A stretch of DNA of 64,000 bases. Origin: Virgibacillus sp. MSP4-1 (GTDB lineage: Bacteria; Bacillota; Bacilli; Bacillales; Alkalibacillaceae). Positions 1 to 7,406 of this stretch are shown here, in pieces (position 1 is the stretch's first letter; every line of letters starts with the position of its first letter). The DNA lies in contig NZ_CP048021.1 of the NCBI RefSeq assembly GCF_010092505.1, positions 310,001-374,000 on the forward strand. The letters run 5' to 3'. Under the pieces are notes generated by a model. The model made no database searches, was not told the origin of the DNA, and was given only the letters and a program-made list of their open reading frames with translations. The position numbers were made by a program, and so were the translations under genes.

Positions 1-588
1 AAAAATTAATAATGTAAACCAGCCCGCCACCCCAAATAAAAGATGGGAACGGAGGAGGCTTTCATGATTTAGAATTTCTCCATTAGACAGGTTCCAGGCG
101 AGTAGAAATCCCGCTAAAATTGTAAGAAGGAAAAAGACCAATGCCCCTGTAACAAGCCAGGTCATCATGTTTTTTTCCTTTTGTTTCCTAATGGTCATAA
201 ACATTTGAAACATAAACATGATTATACCCAGAATGGCAAGTGCACCCCCATAAACGGCATGACCGGGATTAAATCCCAGTAACACACTAAGAGCAAGGAC
301 ACCTGCAATGGTTACACCGAATTGAACAAACCCGAATCGTTCACTCCAAATAGGGGTAAGAAAGGCCACTGGAACCAGCTGATACATAGCCCCCATGACG
401 ACCATAACGGCAAAACCTAAAATGAGTAAATGAAAGGCCATCCACAGAGCGGGCGTTCGATAATAGCCCTCAGCAATCAAATCAACATTTTGAAATAAGA
501 TCCATTGGGATACGACTAATGCAATCATACTGCTTAATATAAAAGAAAAAGGAAGCTTTAAATTGACCTTTGTCTGCTGAAAACTCAT
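1..588 (-). CDS. Heme-copper-oxidase-subunit-I-like (CcoN/NnrS-like) membrane protein, 3' end off the window
   Basis: The reverse strand is open from an ATG at 588 to the window edge, giving 196 residues without a stop. The protein is very hydrophobic, with about six membrane helices. A histidine stands at the head of the second helix (WMAFHLLILGF), followed by a Gly/Pro helix (VVMGAMYQLVPV), and a second histidine lies near residue 183 (SHLLFGVAGW). This pattern is that of small proteins related to cbb3 oxidase subunit I or NnrS. The AGGTGATGTACA stretch precedes the ATG. It follows the DUF2249 genes on the same strand by 12 bp and probably ends their operon. Heme binding is inferred from family resemblance only. 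Confidence 0.7.
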   Translation of the reverse strand, partial: MSFQQTKVNLKLPFSFILSSMIALVVSQWILFQNVDLIAEGYYRTPALWMAFHLLILGFAVMVVMGAMYQLVPVAFLTPIWSERFGFVQFGVTIAGVLALSVLLGFNPGHAVYGGALAILGIIMFMFQMFMTIRKQKEKNMMTWLVTGALVFFLLTILAGFLLAWNLSNGEILNHESLLRSHLLFGVAGWFTLLIF

Positions 589-600
589 TGTACATCACCT

Positions 601-810
601 TTACTTATCAATCGTAATGATAAAGCCGCCATCCTCGTAAGGCTCACATTCATAGCGAATTCCATGTTCGTCCAGTTCCTGGAAGAGAAACATAGGTCTG
701 CGATCATTAATGATGGAAAGCTGTTCTCCCTGCTCCAATTCCTCAAGTTTATCCAGTGTACGCATCATAGGCTGTGGCGGCTGTAACCCCCTATTATCTA
801 ATGTGATCAT
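601..810 (-). CDS. DUF2249 domain protein
   Basis: A 69-residue acidic protein, read from ATG 810, which sits five bases after AGGTGAG; an upstream GTG at 819 is less well placed. It contains the compact DUF2249 pattern: a short N-terminal strand with LDNRGLQPPQPMMRTL, a helix ending EQGEQLSIINDR, then RPMFLFQELDEHGIRYECE. The PxPMxxTL stretch is typical of the TusA/SirA-like fold to which DUF2249 belongs, but there is no TusA active-site cysteine in the usual N-terminal place. The start overlaps the end of the preceding DUF2249 gene, so the two are translationally coupled. DUF2249 proteins are often found beside NO and O2 respiration genes; the molecular role is not known. Confidence 0.85.
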   Translation of the reverse strand: MITLDNRGLQPPQPMMRTLDKLEELEQGEQLSIINDRRPMFLFQELDEHGIRYECEPYEDGGFIITIDK

Positions 811-1057
811 TCTTCTCACCTTCTCTTTTTCGGAATGTTACTTTCCAATGCTTTTTTGCAAGTTTCTCTTCTTCATGATCAAAACCCTTGCGATCCAATA
901 CTTTAAAAAGGGGAATAGGCTTAAATGGAGCATGTAAAATTAAATCCTGGCCTTCATCCAAATTTTTAATGGCATTCATGATTTTATGAAAGGGCTCCTT
1001 ATTTAAGCGGATATCCTCACGAACGTCTACTTCAACATAGGATTGCGATTCCTCCAT
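794..1057 (-). CDS. DUF2249 domain protein
   Basis: An 87-residue protein. The start is taken as ATG 1057 because AAGGAG lies eight bases upstream; in-frame TTG 1075, GTG 1066 and ATG 1063 lie inside or too near that ribosome site. Sequence features are VDVREDIRLNKEPFHKIMNAI, EGQDLILHAPFKPIPLF and a basic tail. It is the second DUF2249 type, with LHAPFKPIPLFKVLDRKGF matching the strand-helix centre of the family. It is first in a run with the DUF2249 gene at 601-810 (17-base overlap) and the membrane protein at 1-588. An FNR-like box and a Fur-like box precede it. Confidence 0.85.
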   Translation of the reverse strand: MEESQSYVEVDVREDIRLNKEPFHKIMNAIKNLDEGQDLILHAPFKPIPLFKVLDRKGFDHEEEKLAKKHWKVTFRKREGEKNDHIR

Positions 1058-1090
1058 GATCATCACTCCTTCCAAAGACTTCTTACTAAT

Positions 1091-1132
1091 ATGATAATCA
1101 TTCTCAATTATTTCCGTAGTGATTTACATCAC
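1091..1132 (-). promoter_or_regulatory. FNR-like box (1119-1132), -10 and Fur-like box (1092-1106) before the DUF2249 operon
   Basis: GTGAT-TTAC-ATCAC at 1119-1132 is a perfect inverted repeat of Crp/Fnr type. Read toward the operon, a TATCAT -10 occupies 1096-1091, which puts the transcription start near 1084, 41.5 bp from the box centre: the class II activator position. The -10 is embedded in TGATAATCATTCTCA (1092-1106), which differs at one of 14 informative positions from the Bacillus 7-1-7 Fur box. Activation by the neighbouring regulator and repression by Fur are inferences from position. Confidence 0.6.
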
Positions 1133-1833
1133 GAAATGGACTGCAATTCCTGTTCAAGCTGCTCAATGTTAATAAATAAATTACCTGACGTTCCGGAATG
1201 GATGATTTCCTTTTTCTTTAATTGAGTCAGAGTACGGCTAACCGTTTCCCGGCTGGATCCAATCATATTGGCTAATTCCTGATTTGTGAAATTCGTGTTT
1301 AATTCCACAAGGTGTTCATTCTTCCATGTGCCATGAGAATTGGCTATCCGAAGTAGAAGCATCATAATTTGTTCGAAAGTATTATGCAGAATCTGTTCTT
1401 CCAACCGCACCTGCAAGTCCACAATTTCATTTCCTAATAACCTGAATAGTTTTATGCAGATTTCCGGGTTCTGGATTAAAAATGGTTCAAAAGAGAAGAG
1501 GGGAATAAAAATCAAAATACCATCCTCAATCATTTCTGAATGGGCAGGGTAATGATCTTTACGGAAAAATCCCGCATGTGGAAAAATATCTCCGGGTTTT
1601 AAAATATTAACGATCTGTTCTTTTCCATGCAGATCTGTCTTATAAATCTTCACCTTACCCTTATGTATAAAGTAGACATTTTTTAGTTCTTCCCCCTGCA
1701 GGAAGATGTGTGTTCCGACTCTGTAATGCCGGACTTTTGAAATGTCTACAATTGGTTTAAGTTCATCATTGGTCAGGTTTTTAAATAGTGGAAGTTCCTG
1801 AAGTAATTCATAGATGGACTGTGTATTCATCAT
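1129..1833 (-). CDS. Crp/Fnr-family transcriptional regulator
   Basis: A 234-residue regulator. ATG 1833 is chosen because AAAGGA lies eight bases before it; the frame is open upstream to TTG 1860 without a matching site. Residues about 1-120 form the cyclic-nucleotide-binding-like beta-roll (GTHIFLQGE, YFIHKGKVKIY), then a long dimer helix, then a winged helix-turn-helix around 183-208 (NQELANMIGSSRETVSRTL), whose E..SR matches FNR-type recognition helices. There is one cysteine only, near residue 126, so it cannot bind an FNR 4Fe-4S cluster. A heme/NO sensor of DNR type, or a ligand-free regulator, is more likely. It probably acts on the GTGAT-N4-ATCAY boxes on both sides of its own gene. 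Confidence 0.85.
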   Translation of the reverse strand: MMNTQSIYELLQELPLFKNLTNDELKPIVDISKVRHYRVGTHIFLQGEELKNVYFIHKGKVKIYKTDLHGKEQIVNILKPGDIFPHAGFFRKDHYPAHSEMIEDGILIFIPLFSFEPFLIQNPEICIKLFRLLGNEIVDLQVRLEEQILHNTFEQIMMLLLRIANSHGTWKNEHLVELNTNFTNQELANMIGSSRETVSRTLTQLKKKEIIHSGTSGNLFINIEQLEQELQSIS

Positions 1834-1904
1834 TCTTATCATCCTTTCAACCCACGTCAAAACAGCCTCTACTTTAGTAATACAACGAAATGAAATCGTA
1901 TGAA

Positions 1905-1918
1905 GTGATAAAAATCAT
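1905..1918. promoter_or_regulatory. FNR-like box shared by two divergent promoters
   Basis: GTGAT-AAAA-ATCAT, an inverted repeat with one flank mismatch, centred at 1911.5. On the minus strand a TATTAC -10 at 1882-1877 implies a start near 1870, 41.5 bp away, for the regulator gene. On the plus strand CATCAT at 1941-1946 implies a start near 1953, again 41.5 bp away, for the DUF2249 gene at 2028. Start sites are inferred. Confidence 0.6.
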
Positions 1919-2027
1919 AGTTGATGCTTGCGTTATCTCACATCATGGCTGTAAAACATCGATTAAGATGAATGTGTAAAAGAACAAGACGAGCTGAAAA
2001 GCTTACTGAAAATCAGGAGGGAATAAA

Positions 2028-2273
2028 ATGACTGAACAACCATACGAATTTGTAACAGAAATTATGGCTCCGGAAATTGAACCAAGAATACGCCACCCTA
2101 AGATTTTTGAAGCCTTTGATGGATTACAATCCGGAGAGGTCATGAAATTAGTCAACGACCACGATCCACGCCCGCTTCAATATCAATTCATGATGGAACG
2201 TGAAGGGGAATTTACCTGGGAATATCTGCAGGAAGGACCAGATCTATGGAAAGTTGCCATTGGTAAAAAATAA
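2028..2273 (+). CDS. DUF2249 domain protein
   Basis: An 81-residue acidic protein with a clear ribosome site (AGGAGGGAATAAA) before ATG 2028. It carries the third DUF2249 version in the locus: IEPRIRHPKIFEAFDGLQSGEVMKLVNDHDPRPLQYQF, then EGEFTWEYLQEGPDLWKVAIGKK. HPKIFEAFDGL and DHDPRPLQYQ are the family signature around the helix-strand junction. It is transcribed away from the Crp/Fnr-type gene and shares the FNR-like box at 1905-1918. A terminator follows closely, so it is a single-gene unit. Expected role: an accessory to low-oxygen or nitrogen-oxide respiration, by association only. Confidence 0.88.
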   Translation: MTEQPYEFVTEIMAPEIEPRIRHPKIFEAFDGLQSGEVMKLVNDHDPRPLQYQFMMEREGEFTWEYLQEGPDLWKVAIGKK

Positions 2274-2300
2274 ATCAATCATGCAGGTAAATTTTAAATG

Positions 2301-2332
2301 TCAGCATTCCTGAAAAGGGGTGCTGAATTTTT
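2301..2332 (+). terminator. Rho-independent terminator
   Basis: TCAGCATTCC and GGGGTGCTGA form a ten-pair stem with two G-U pairs around a TGAAAA-type loop, followed by ATTTTTATTT. It ends the DUF2249 gene 28 bases upstream. Confidence 0.75.
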
Positions 2333-2420
2333 ATTTAGGCGCACAATCTTAATTAGACACGACTGTAAAAAATTAGCTAAATAAAATAAAAAGGATTATA
2401 TAAAATAAGCATGTGAATGA

Positions 2421-2540
2421 AGAAAAGCGGAGGCGACCGTTCAGGTCATGCGGGATAAGACAAAGACATGGAGTGGCACGGGTTTGGCCACGAAATGACT
2501 TCGGCTTATATCCGCCTTGACCTGGGAGCCGCAGCTGGAC
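2421..2540. repeat. Structured intergenic repeat, copy A
   Basis: A 120 bp unit that begins AGAAAAGCGGAGGCGACCG and ends GGGAGCCGCAGCTGGAC. Its arms CAGGTCA / TGACCTG, GCGG / CCGC and ATAAG / CTTAT pair. The arms differ from copy B yet still pair. It resembles intergenic repeats common in Bacillaceae; I cannot name the family. Confidence 0.8.
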
Positions 2541-2542
2541 AA

Positions 2543-2661
2543 AGAAAAGCGGAGGCGACCGTTCAGGCCCAACGGCATAAGCAGAATATCCGGAGTGGCC
2601 GCTTTTGGCCATGTAGGTTAATCTGCTTATGACCGCTTGGGCCTGGGAGCCGCAGCTGGAC
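2543..2661. repeat. Structured intergenic repeat, copy B
   Basis: A 119 bp unit directly after copy A with the same ends. The arms CAGGCCCAA / TTGGGCCTG and CATAAGCAGA / TCTGCTTATG form a long hairpin. A near-identical copy lies at 58639-58758. A truncated third copy (first 16 bases only) starts at 2664, so the units are joined by AA at shared ends. Confidence 0.85.
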
Positions 2662-2779
2662 AAAGAAAAGCGGAGGCGATTTGAAGCAGGAAGGTACACT
2701 TGATTCTGCGATGCTAATTCCCAGGAGTTTAAGTATTCTGGTATGTCAGCTCGATAAAAGAAAAAAGGAAGGATAGGAC

Positions 2780-3400
2780 ATGAGAAAATTCATGCTTAAG
2801 CTATGGCTTTATTTTGATCCCCTGTATTTCCGATTTACACGGTTAAAATATATTGGAATGCACCGGGGGAATACGAGCAATATTTTCCGGGTAAGATTGA
2901 CCCGATTTAAAGGCGGGCCCATTCGCCTATCTGATGGAACCGTTATAGAGAAAAATGATTTACTGCTCAAAATTCACCTGCATAATGTCCGTTTACTTCA
3001 TGACCTGAAAAATGAGGCCAGCGAAGTGAAAAAGGCATTTATGGTCTATGAAAGAGTCAGGGATTCCATGCCGGGACTGGCAACCTATGTGCTTACACAT
3101 CAACGTCACCAGGAAATTAAGGCTGTGATGGGGATTACCTCACTCAATAAGGGGGCTGGTCGGCTCGGATTTGAAATCAATCATATCAATAGCCCGTTTT
3201 ATAAGTGGATGAAAAAAATGACGTTTTATCCCATTCATATATTATCCCTGTCTGAACCTTCCTTAAATAATATCATTCATCAGCCTTCCCCCAATTATAT
3301 TTTAATGTCCAAAAATCAATTATTGACGAATTATATACACAGACCGTTGGAAAAAGCATTAAGAAACAGAAAAAAAGCCGCCAGAAGCTCAATGTCCTGA
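2780..3400 (+). CDS. ykoP: YkoP-like protein
   Basis: A 206-residue basic protein of unknown function. It starts at ATG 2780 after AAGGAAGGATAGGAC. It resembles YkoP of Bacillus subtilis, mainly by its FRFTRLKYIGMHRGNTSNIFRVRL-type opening and its position beside ykoQ- and ykoN-like genes. No catalytic motif is obvious. The middle has a long basic helix (LLHDLKNEASEVKKAFMVYERV), the C-terminus is strongly basic, and there is no signal peptide. Its last codons lie inside a bidirectional terminator shared with the convergent phosphoesterase gene. The neighbourhood suggests envelope lipid or glycolipid work, which is inference. Confidence 0.7.
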   Translation: MRKFMLKLWLYFDPLYFRFTRLKYIGMHRGNTSNIFRVRLTRFKGGPIRLSDGTVIEKNDLLLKIHLHNVRLLHDLKNEASEVKKAFMVYERVRDSMPGLATYVLTHQRHQEIKAVMGITSLNKGAGRLGFEINHINSPFYKWMKKMTFYPIHILSLSEPSLNNIIHQPSPNYILMSKNQLLTNYIHRPLEKALRNRKKAARSSMS

Positions 3401-3417
3401 GCTGAAGGCGACTTTTT
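3371..3417. terminator. Bidirectional terminator between convergent genes
   Basis: AAAAAGCCGCC ... GGCGACTTTTT with an inner AAGCTCA / TGAGCT pairing. A-run and T-run flank the stem, so it can serve both the ykoP-like gene and the ykoQ-like gene. The ykoP-like stop codon lies in the loop side. Confidence 0.7.
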
Positions 3418-3429
3418 CATATAGTGTGG

Positions 3430-4281
3430 CTAACTGACAGCATTTGCTTTGGAAACCGCAGGAATAGAAATACGGTGAAAAGTGATTTCAGGGCGGCTGC
3501 CAATTCTGATGTTGACACCTGTTTGTCCTAACCCCTCACTAATATAGAATTTTTTTCCCTGATAGCTTTGCAGTCCTTTAATCATATTCATTTTAGGGAG
3601 CTTACCCATTTTAGTCAGATGGTAGGCTTTAGGGTACAGAATCTGGCCACCATGAAAATGACCGGATAACAGATAATCGAAATCAAAGTCCTTCATATGA
3701 AGCACAGCGTTGGGATCGTGGGTCAGAACCAGGTTATATCCGTCCGTCAGCCCATCGTAGGACTTTTTAAACTGACTGCGCCCCGTACTAAAGTCATCAA
3801 TCCCAATGATATTTATTTTTTCTCCGTTCACATAAATGGAGGCATTTTCATTTTGCATAGTGTAGCAATCATAGTGCTCCAGCGTCTTTTTAAGTTTTTT
3901 AAAGTTTTCCTCATTTAGAACATAATCATGATTGCCAAAAATCGCATAGGTACCGTGTATTGGCTGGAGTTTTTGAAATACCTTCAAATATGGAATAAGC
4001 TTCGGAATTGTCCGTTTTCGATCTAAAAAGTCCCCGGTTAAAGTTATGATATCGATGGATTCATGTTTCAGTTTTCTATAGAGCTGTTCAGGTGATATTG
4101 AAATATGTTCCAGATGCATATCGGAAATGTGAAGAATATTAAGCTGCGTAGTGTTTGTTTGAGAGGATTTATTATGATTTAGGGTTATATAATTCAGGGC
4201 GATGTTTTGGGTATTTTTATAGGCTTTAAAGAAACCGATAATGATCAGAATGATAACGAGAAAAATAAGCAGTAGATTCAT
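3430..4281 (-). CDS. ykoQ: YkoQ-like metallophosphoesterase, membrane-anchored
   Basis: 283 residues; start ATG 4281 after AGGAGGTG. One N-terminal membrane helix (residues 2-19) anchors an outward-facing calcineurin-like phosphoesterase. The metal-binding motifs appear in order: HISDMHLE (DxH), LTGDFLDRK (GDxxD), FGNHDY (GNHD), LTHDP and SGHFHGGQ (GHxH). The closing GLGQTGVNIRIGSRPEI segment matches YkoQ/YaeI-type enzymes, which act on UDP-sugar lipids or related phosphoesters; the substrate here is unknown. It is convergent with the ykoP-like gene and divergent from the glycosyltransferase gene. Confidence 0.85.
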   Translation of the reverse strand: MNLLLIFLVIILIIIGFFKAYKNTQNIALNYITLNHNKSSQTNTTQLNILHISDMHLEHISISPEQLYRKLKHESIDIITLTGDFLDRKRTIPKLIPYLKVFQKLQPIHGTYAIFGNHDYVLNEENFKKLKKTLEHYDCYTMQNENASIYVNGEKINIIGIDDFSTGRSQFKKSYDGLTDGYNLVLTHDPNAVLHMKDFDFDYLLSGHFHGGQILYPKAYHLTKMGKLPKMNMIKGLQSYQGKKFYISEGLGQTGVNIRIGSRPEITFHRISIPAVSKANAVS

Positions 4282-4561
4282 AGAAACACCTCCTTCATCA
4301 TTATACTAGGAAATTGGCCTCAATGGTGTGGGAATTGCAGGGGTAGGTTCCATATTGTGGATGTCTTTTGTCTTTCCCCGAACTTGAGGTTACCGTTCAA
4401 AGGATGAGACAGGGGGTTCTTCGGCAGAAATGGTGTTAAAGCTGGTTCGTAATTTTACTTAGGATAGTACCGGATCGGGAGCACATACTAAAAAGGCGTA
4501 AGAAAGCAGTTTTTCATTGTTTTTACAGCACTTTCATCCTTTTAACAGGAGCATGATGATC

Positions 4562-5698
4562 ATGAAGAAGGTATTATTTCTTCCGTTTTTACAAATTTCC
4601 TCCGGGCATCATCAGGTTGCCGATTCACTAAGGGACGGACTCAGGGAACTCGATCCTGCTATTGAATGCGATAAGGTCGATATTCTTCACTATGGTTATG
4701 GAAGGATTGAGCGGATGATTTCAGCCATTTATTTAAAATGGATTGACTCTTTTCCGCAGGTTTACAGCTGGATATATCGCAAAATTGTTGTAGGAGGTCA
4801 GGATGAAGAGAAACGGTATCGGCATTACGAATGGCTGTTTATTCGGATTATCGAGGACCTATTAACTGAAAAACAGCCGGATTTGATCGTCTGCACTCAT
4901 GCGCTGCCTTCTTATTTGTTAGGCAGGCTGAAAGAGCGGAAGAAACTCTCAACTCCTGTTGTGAATGTATATACCGATTATTTTATCCATCAGTTATGGG
5001 GAACGAGAAATGTTGAATTTCACTTTGTTCCTTCCCTTAGAATGAAGGAATATCTGCTTAAGAAAGGGATAACTGAAAATCGGATTTTTGTAACAGGTAT
5101 CCCGGTTCATCGGAAGTTTTCACCTGTGAAGGACCAGCCTCATCAAGGGCGAACCAAGCTTAACCTTATGATGACAGGAGGAAATTTAGGTGTAGGCTTA
5201 ATGGAGAATTTTGTGGCCAGGGTCAAGAATGAAAGCATTCAGTATCGGGTTTTATGCGGTAAAAATCAGGCCTTATATCAACGGTTGAATGAACTTCACC
5301 ATTCTAATGTGACGCCTATTCCTTATATATCCTCCCGTGAGGAAATGGATTCCTTGTATGAGACGTGTGATGGAATTATTACTAAACCAGGAGGCGTGAC
5401 CATCAGTGAAAGCTTGTTCAAGAGGGTGCCCATCTTTGTTTATCATACCCTTCCCGGACAGGAAGAGTTAAACATGGAACAGCTGCAGAATCTTGGTTTA
5501 GCTAACAGTTTTCAAACTTGGCAGTCGAATCAAAACTTTGAAAACATGCTGGTAAAGTTTTTTAAGGATGACAACACAATCTTGAGATACAATCAAAAGC
5601 TTGATCAATACCACGCAAGCCTCGAACCAGAACCCCCGGAGGAACTGCTTTACCACTTAGGGACTGTCCCGCACTCCATTAGCGCGTTAACGCGTTAA
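4562..5698 (+). CDS. ykoN: MGDG-synthase-like glycosyltransferase (YkoN-like)
   Basis: 378 residues from ATG 4562, ten bases after AGGAG; ATGs at 4553 and 4556 are too close to it. This is a GT28-type lipid glycosyltransferase. The N-terminal MGDG-synthase domain has LPFLQISSGHHQVADSL (the SSGHHQ acceptor-site motif), and the C-terminal nucleotide-sugar domain has MMTGGNLGVG and TKPGGVTISES. UgtP-type diacylglycerol glucosylation is the nearest known reaction. Oddity: the last twelve residues (GTVPHSISALTR) and the stop are encoded by an inserted REP-like palindrome at 5660-5717, so the original C-terminus has been replaced. Confidence 0.85.
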   Translation: MKKVLFLPFLQISSGHHQVADSLRDGLRELDPAIECDKVDILHYGYGRIERMISAIYLKWIDSFPQVYSWIYRKIVVGGQDEEKRYRHYEWLFIRIIEDLLTEKQPDLIVCTHALPSYLLGRLKERKKLSTPVVNVYTDYFIHQLWGTRNVEFHFVPSLRMKEYLLKKGITENRIFVTGIPVHRKFSPVKDQPHQGRTKLNLMMTGGNLGVGLMENFVARVKNESIQYRVLCGKNQALYQRLNELHHSNVTPIPYISSREEMDSLYETCDGIITKPGGVTISESLFKRVPIFVYHTLPGQEELNMEQLQNLGLANSFQTWQSNQNFENMLVKFFKDDNTILRYNQKLDQYHASLEPEPPEELLYHLGTVPHSISALTR

Positions 5699-5717
5699 TG
5701 AACGTGGGGACAGTCCC
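5660..5717. repeat. REP-like palindrome, copy 1
   Basis: GGGACTGTCCC at 5660-5670 and GGGGACAGTCCC at 5706-5717 bracket AGCGCGTTAACGCGTTA. It overlaps the end of the glycosyltransferase gene and supplies its stop codon. Confidence 0.9.
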
Positions 5718-5718
5718 T

Positions 5719-5748
5719 GCATAAAATTCCAGTGCCTGACACATGATA
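5719..5748 (+). promoter_or_regulatory. Sigma-G-type promoter of the ger operon
   Basis: GCATA (5719-5723), an 18-base spacer, and CATGATA (5742-5748) match the forespore sigma-G pattern gnATr-N18-cAtnnTA at every fixed position. The predicted start is near 5755, 26 bases before the gerA-type start codon. The -35 begins two bases after the REP palindrome. Confidence 0.65.
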
Positions 5749-5780
5749 AGCTTCAAAGACGTGTCCTGGAGGTTTGGGGT

Positions 5781-7394
5781 ATGAAGAAGAAGTTTCGAAG
5801 TTTAATGGGCAAATATAAATCAAAATCTGAGAAATCAAAGAAAGCTCAGCAGCAAACCTCCTCCAATCATCAACAACCACTAACGGGTGCAGTCAACAAC
5901 GATTTACAGTATATCCAAAGCGGGATGGGAAATAGTTCCGATCTTGTCACTCGTTTATTTCAAATTGGAACCGATTATCCTGTTCAGGCAGCGATTATTT
6001 ATACAGATGGACTTGCAGATAAAAATTTTGTTCAGAACTTCATCATGGAAACCCTAATGGTGGATATCCGTGTGACTGATCAGGGACAGAACCCTCTTGA
6101 AATGAAAGATATCTTAACTCAAATGAAGGATCGTTCCTTGGCCGCGAGTGACATAAGAGAACTTACGGATTATCAAACGGTTTTTGAGGAAATTTTATCA
6201 GGGAACACTGTCCTCTTATTAAACGGATTTATGATTGGGTTGGCGATTTCTTCCCCGGGCTATGAGAGCCGAAGCGTAGAAGAGCCCTCATCACAGCCGG
6301 TAGTCCGAGGGCCCAAGGAAGGTTTTACCGAAGTATTATGGACAAACACGAGTCTTATAAGGAGAAGAATTAAGGATCCGAACCTTTGGATTGAATCGAA
6401 AAAAATTGGAAAGAAATCAAACACTGATGTCGCTGTATGCTATATAAATGGAGTTGCCAATGATGATATTGTTCAGGAGGTCCATCGCAGGCTGGATAAG
6501 ATTAATATCGACGGAATTCTCGAAAGTGGTTACATAGAAGAATTGATTCAGGATGAAACCTTTACCCCTTTTCCAACCTTGTATAATACAGAACGTCCGG
6601 ATAGTATTTGTGCAGGTCTGCTGGAGGGGAGGATAGCTATTTTAGTAGATGGGACACCATTTGCATTATTGGCACCTACCGTATTTATTCATTATTTTCA
6701 GGCAACCGAAGACTACTATCAGAGATCGGATATCGGATCGTTAATGCGATTGCTTCGATTTCTCTGTTTTTTTCTCGCTTTGTTAACCCCATCTGCTTAC
6801 ATTGCATTAACCACGTTTCATCAGGAAATGATTCCTACCCCCTTGCTGATCAGTCTGGCTGCCCAGAGAGAGGGGGTTCCCTTCCCGGCGTTTGTTGAAG
6901 CCTTTATGATGGAGGTTACCTTTGAGATTTTAAGAGAAGCAGGAACAAGAATGCCCAAAGCCGTTGGTTCTGCCATACAGGTCGTTGGAGCACTGGTAAT
7001 AGGTCAGGCCGCCGTTGAAGCAGGAATAGTATCCTCGGCAATGGTTATTGTTGTGGCCCTAACCGCAATCAGCAGTTTCGTTACACCTGCCTTCAATATG
7101 ACGATTTCCATAAGAATCATTCGTTTTGGCTTTATGATGGCAGCTGCAGTATTTGGTCTCATTGGGATTATTTTAGGATTGATTATCTTAATTTTGCATT
7201 TAGCCAGTTTACGCTCCTTTGGGATACCATATCTCGCGCCTATGGGACCGTTTATTGCCAGTGATCAGAAGGATGTCCTTTTACGCTTGCCTTTTTGGAA
7301 AATGGGAGAAAGGCAGAAGCTGATTAATAAAAAGAATGTTGTCCGGGGTCATACTTCATCTCCAAGGCCTCCGAACAATATGAATGATCAATAG
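5781..7394 (+). CDS. Spore germination receptor subunit A (GerA/GerKA type)
   Basis: 537 residues, start ATG 5781 after GGAGG. This is a GerA-family subunit of the inner-membrane nutrient receptor. A soluble N-terminal domain (to about 315) begins with a Lys/Gln-rich head and contains the conserved NGLV/TD-type segments (ITDGLADKNFVQNFI-like and VAVCYINGVANDDIV). It is followed by a membrane domain with PTVFIHYFQATEDYY, about five helices and PFPAFVEAFMMEVTFEILREAG. It heads the operon A-C-D-B. Length and order fit the GerK-type A-C-B arrangement. The nutrient recognised cannot be told from sequence. Confidence 0.95.
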   Translation: MKKKFRSLMGKYKSKSEKSKKAQQQTSSNHQQPLTGAVNNDLQYIQSGMGNSSDLVTRLFQIGTDYPVQAAIIYTDGLADKNFVQNFIMETLMVDIRVTDQGQNPLEMKDILTQMKDRSLAASDIRELTDYQTVFEEILSGNTVLLLNGFMIGLAISSPGYESRSVEEPSSQPVVRGPKEGFTEVLWTNTSLIRRRIKDPNLWIESKKIGKKSNTDVAVCYINGVANDDIVQEVHRRLDKINIDGILESGYIEELIQDETFTPFPTLYNTERPDSICAGLLEGRIAILVDGTPFALLAPTVFIHYFQATEDYYQRSDIGSLMRLLRFLCFFLALLTPSAYIALTTFHQEMIPTPLLISLAAQREGVPFPAFVEAFMMEVTFEILREAGTRMPKAVGSAIQVVGALVIGQAAVEAGIVSSAMVIVVALTAISSFVTPAFNMTISIRIIRFGFMMAAAVFGLIGIILGLIILILHLASLRSFGIPYLAPMGPFIASDQKDVLLRLPFWKMGERQKLINKKNVVRGHTSSPRPPNNMNDQ

Positions 7395-7406
7395 GAGATT
7401 ATGCTT

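Noticed and set aside
2373-2699. 108-codon reverse frame over the structured repeats
   Set aside because: It runs through two hairpin repeats without ribosome site or domain; repeats often leave long frames open.
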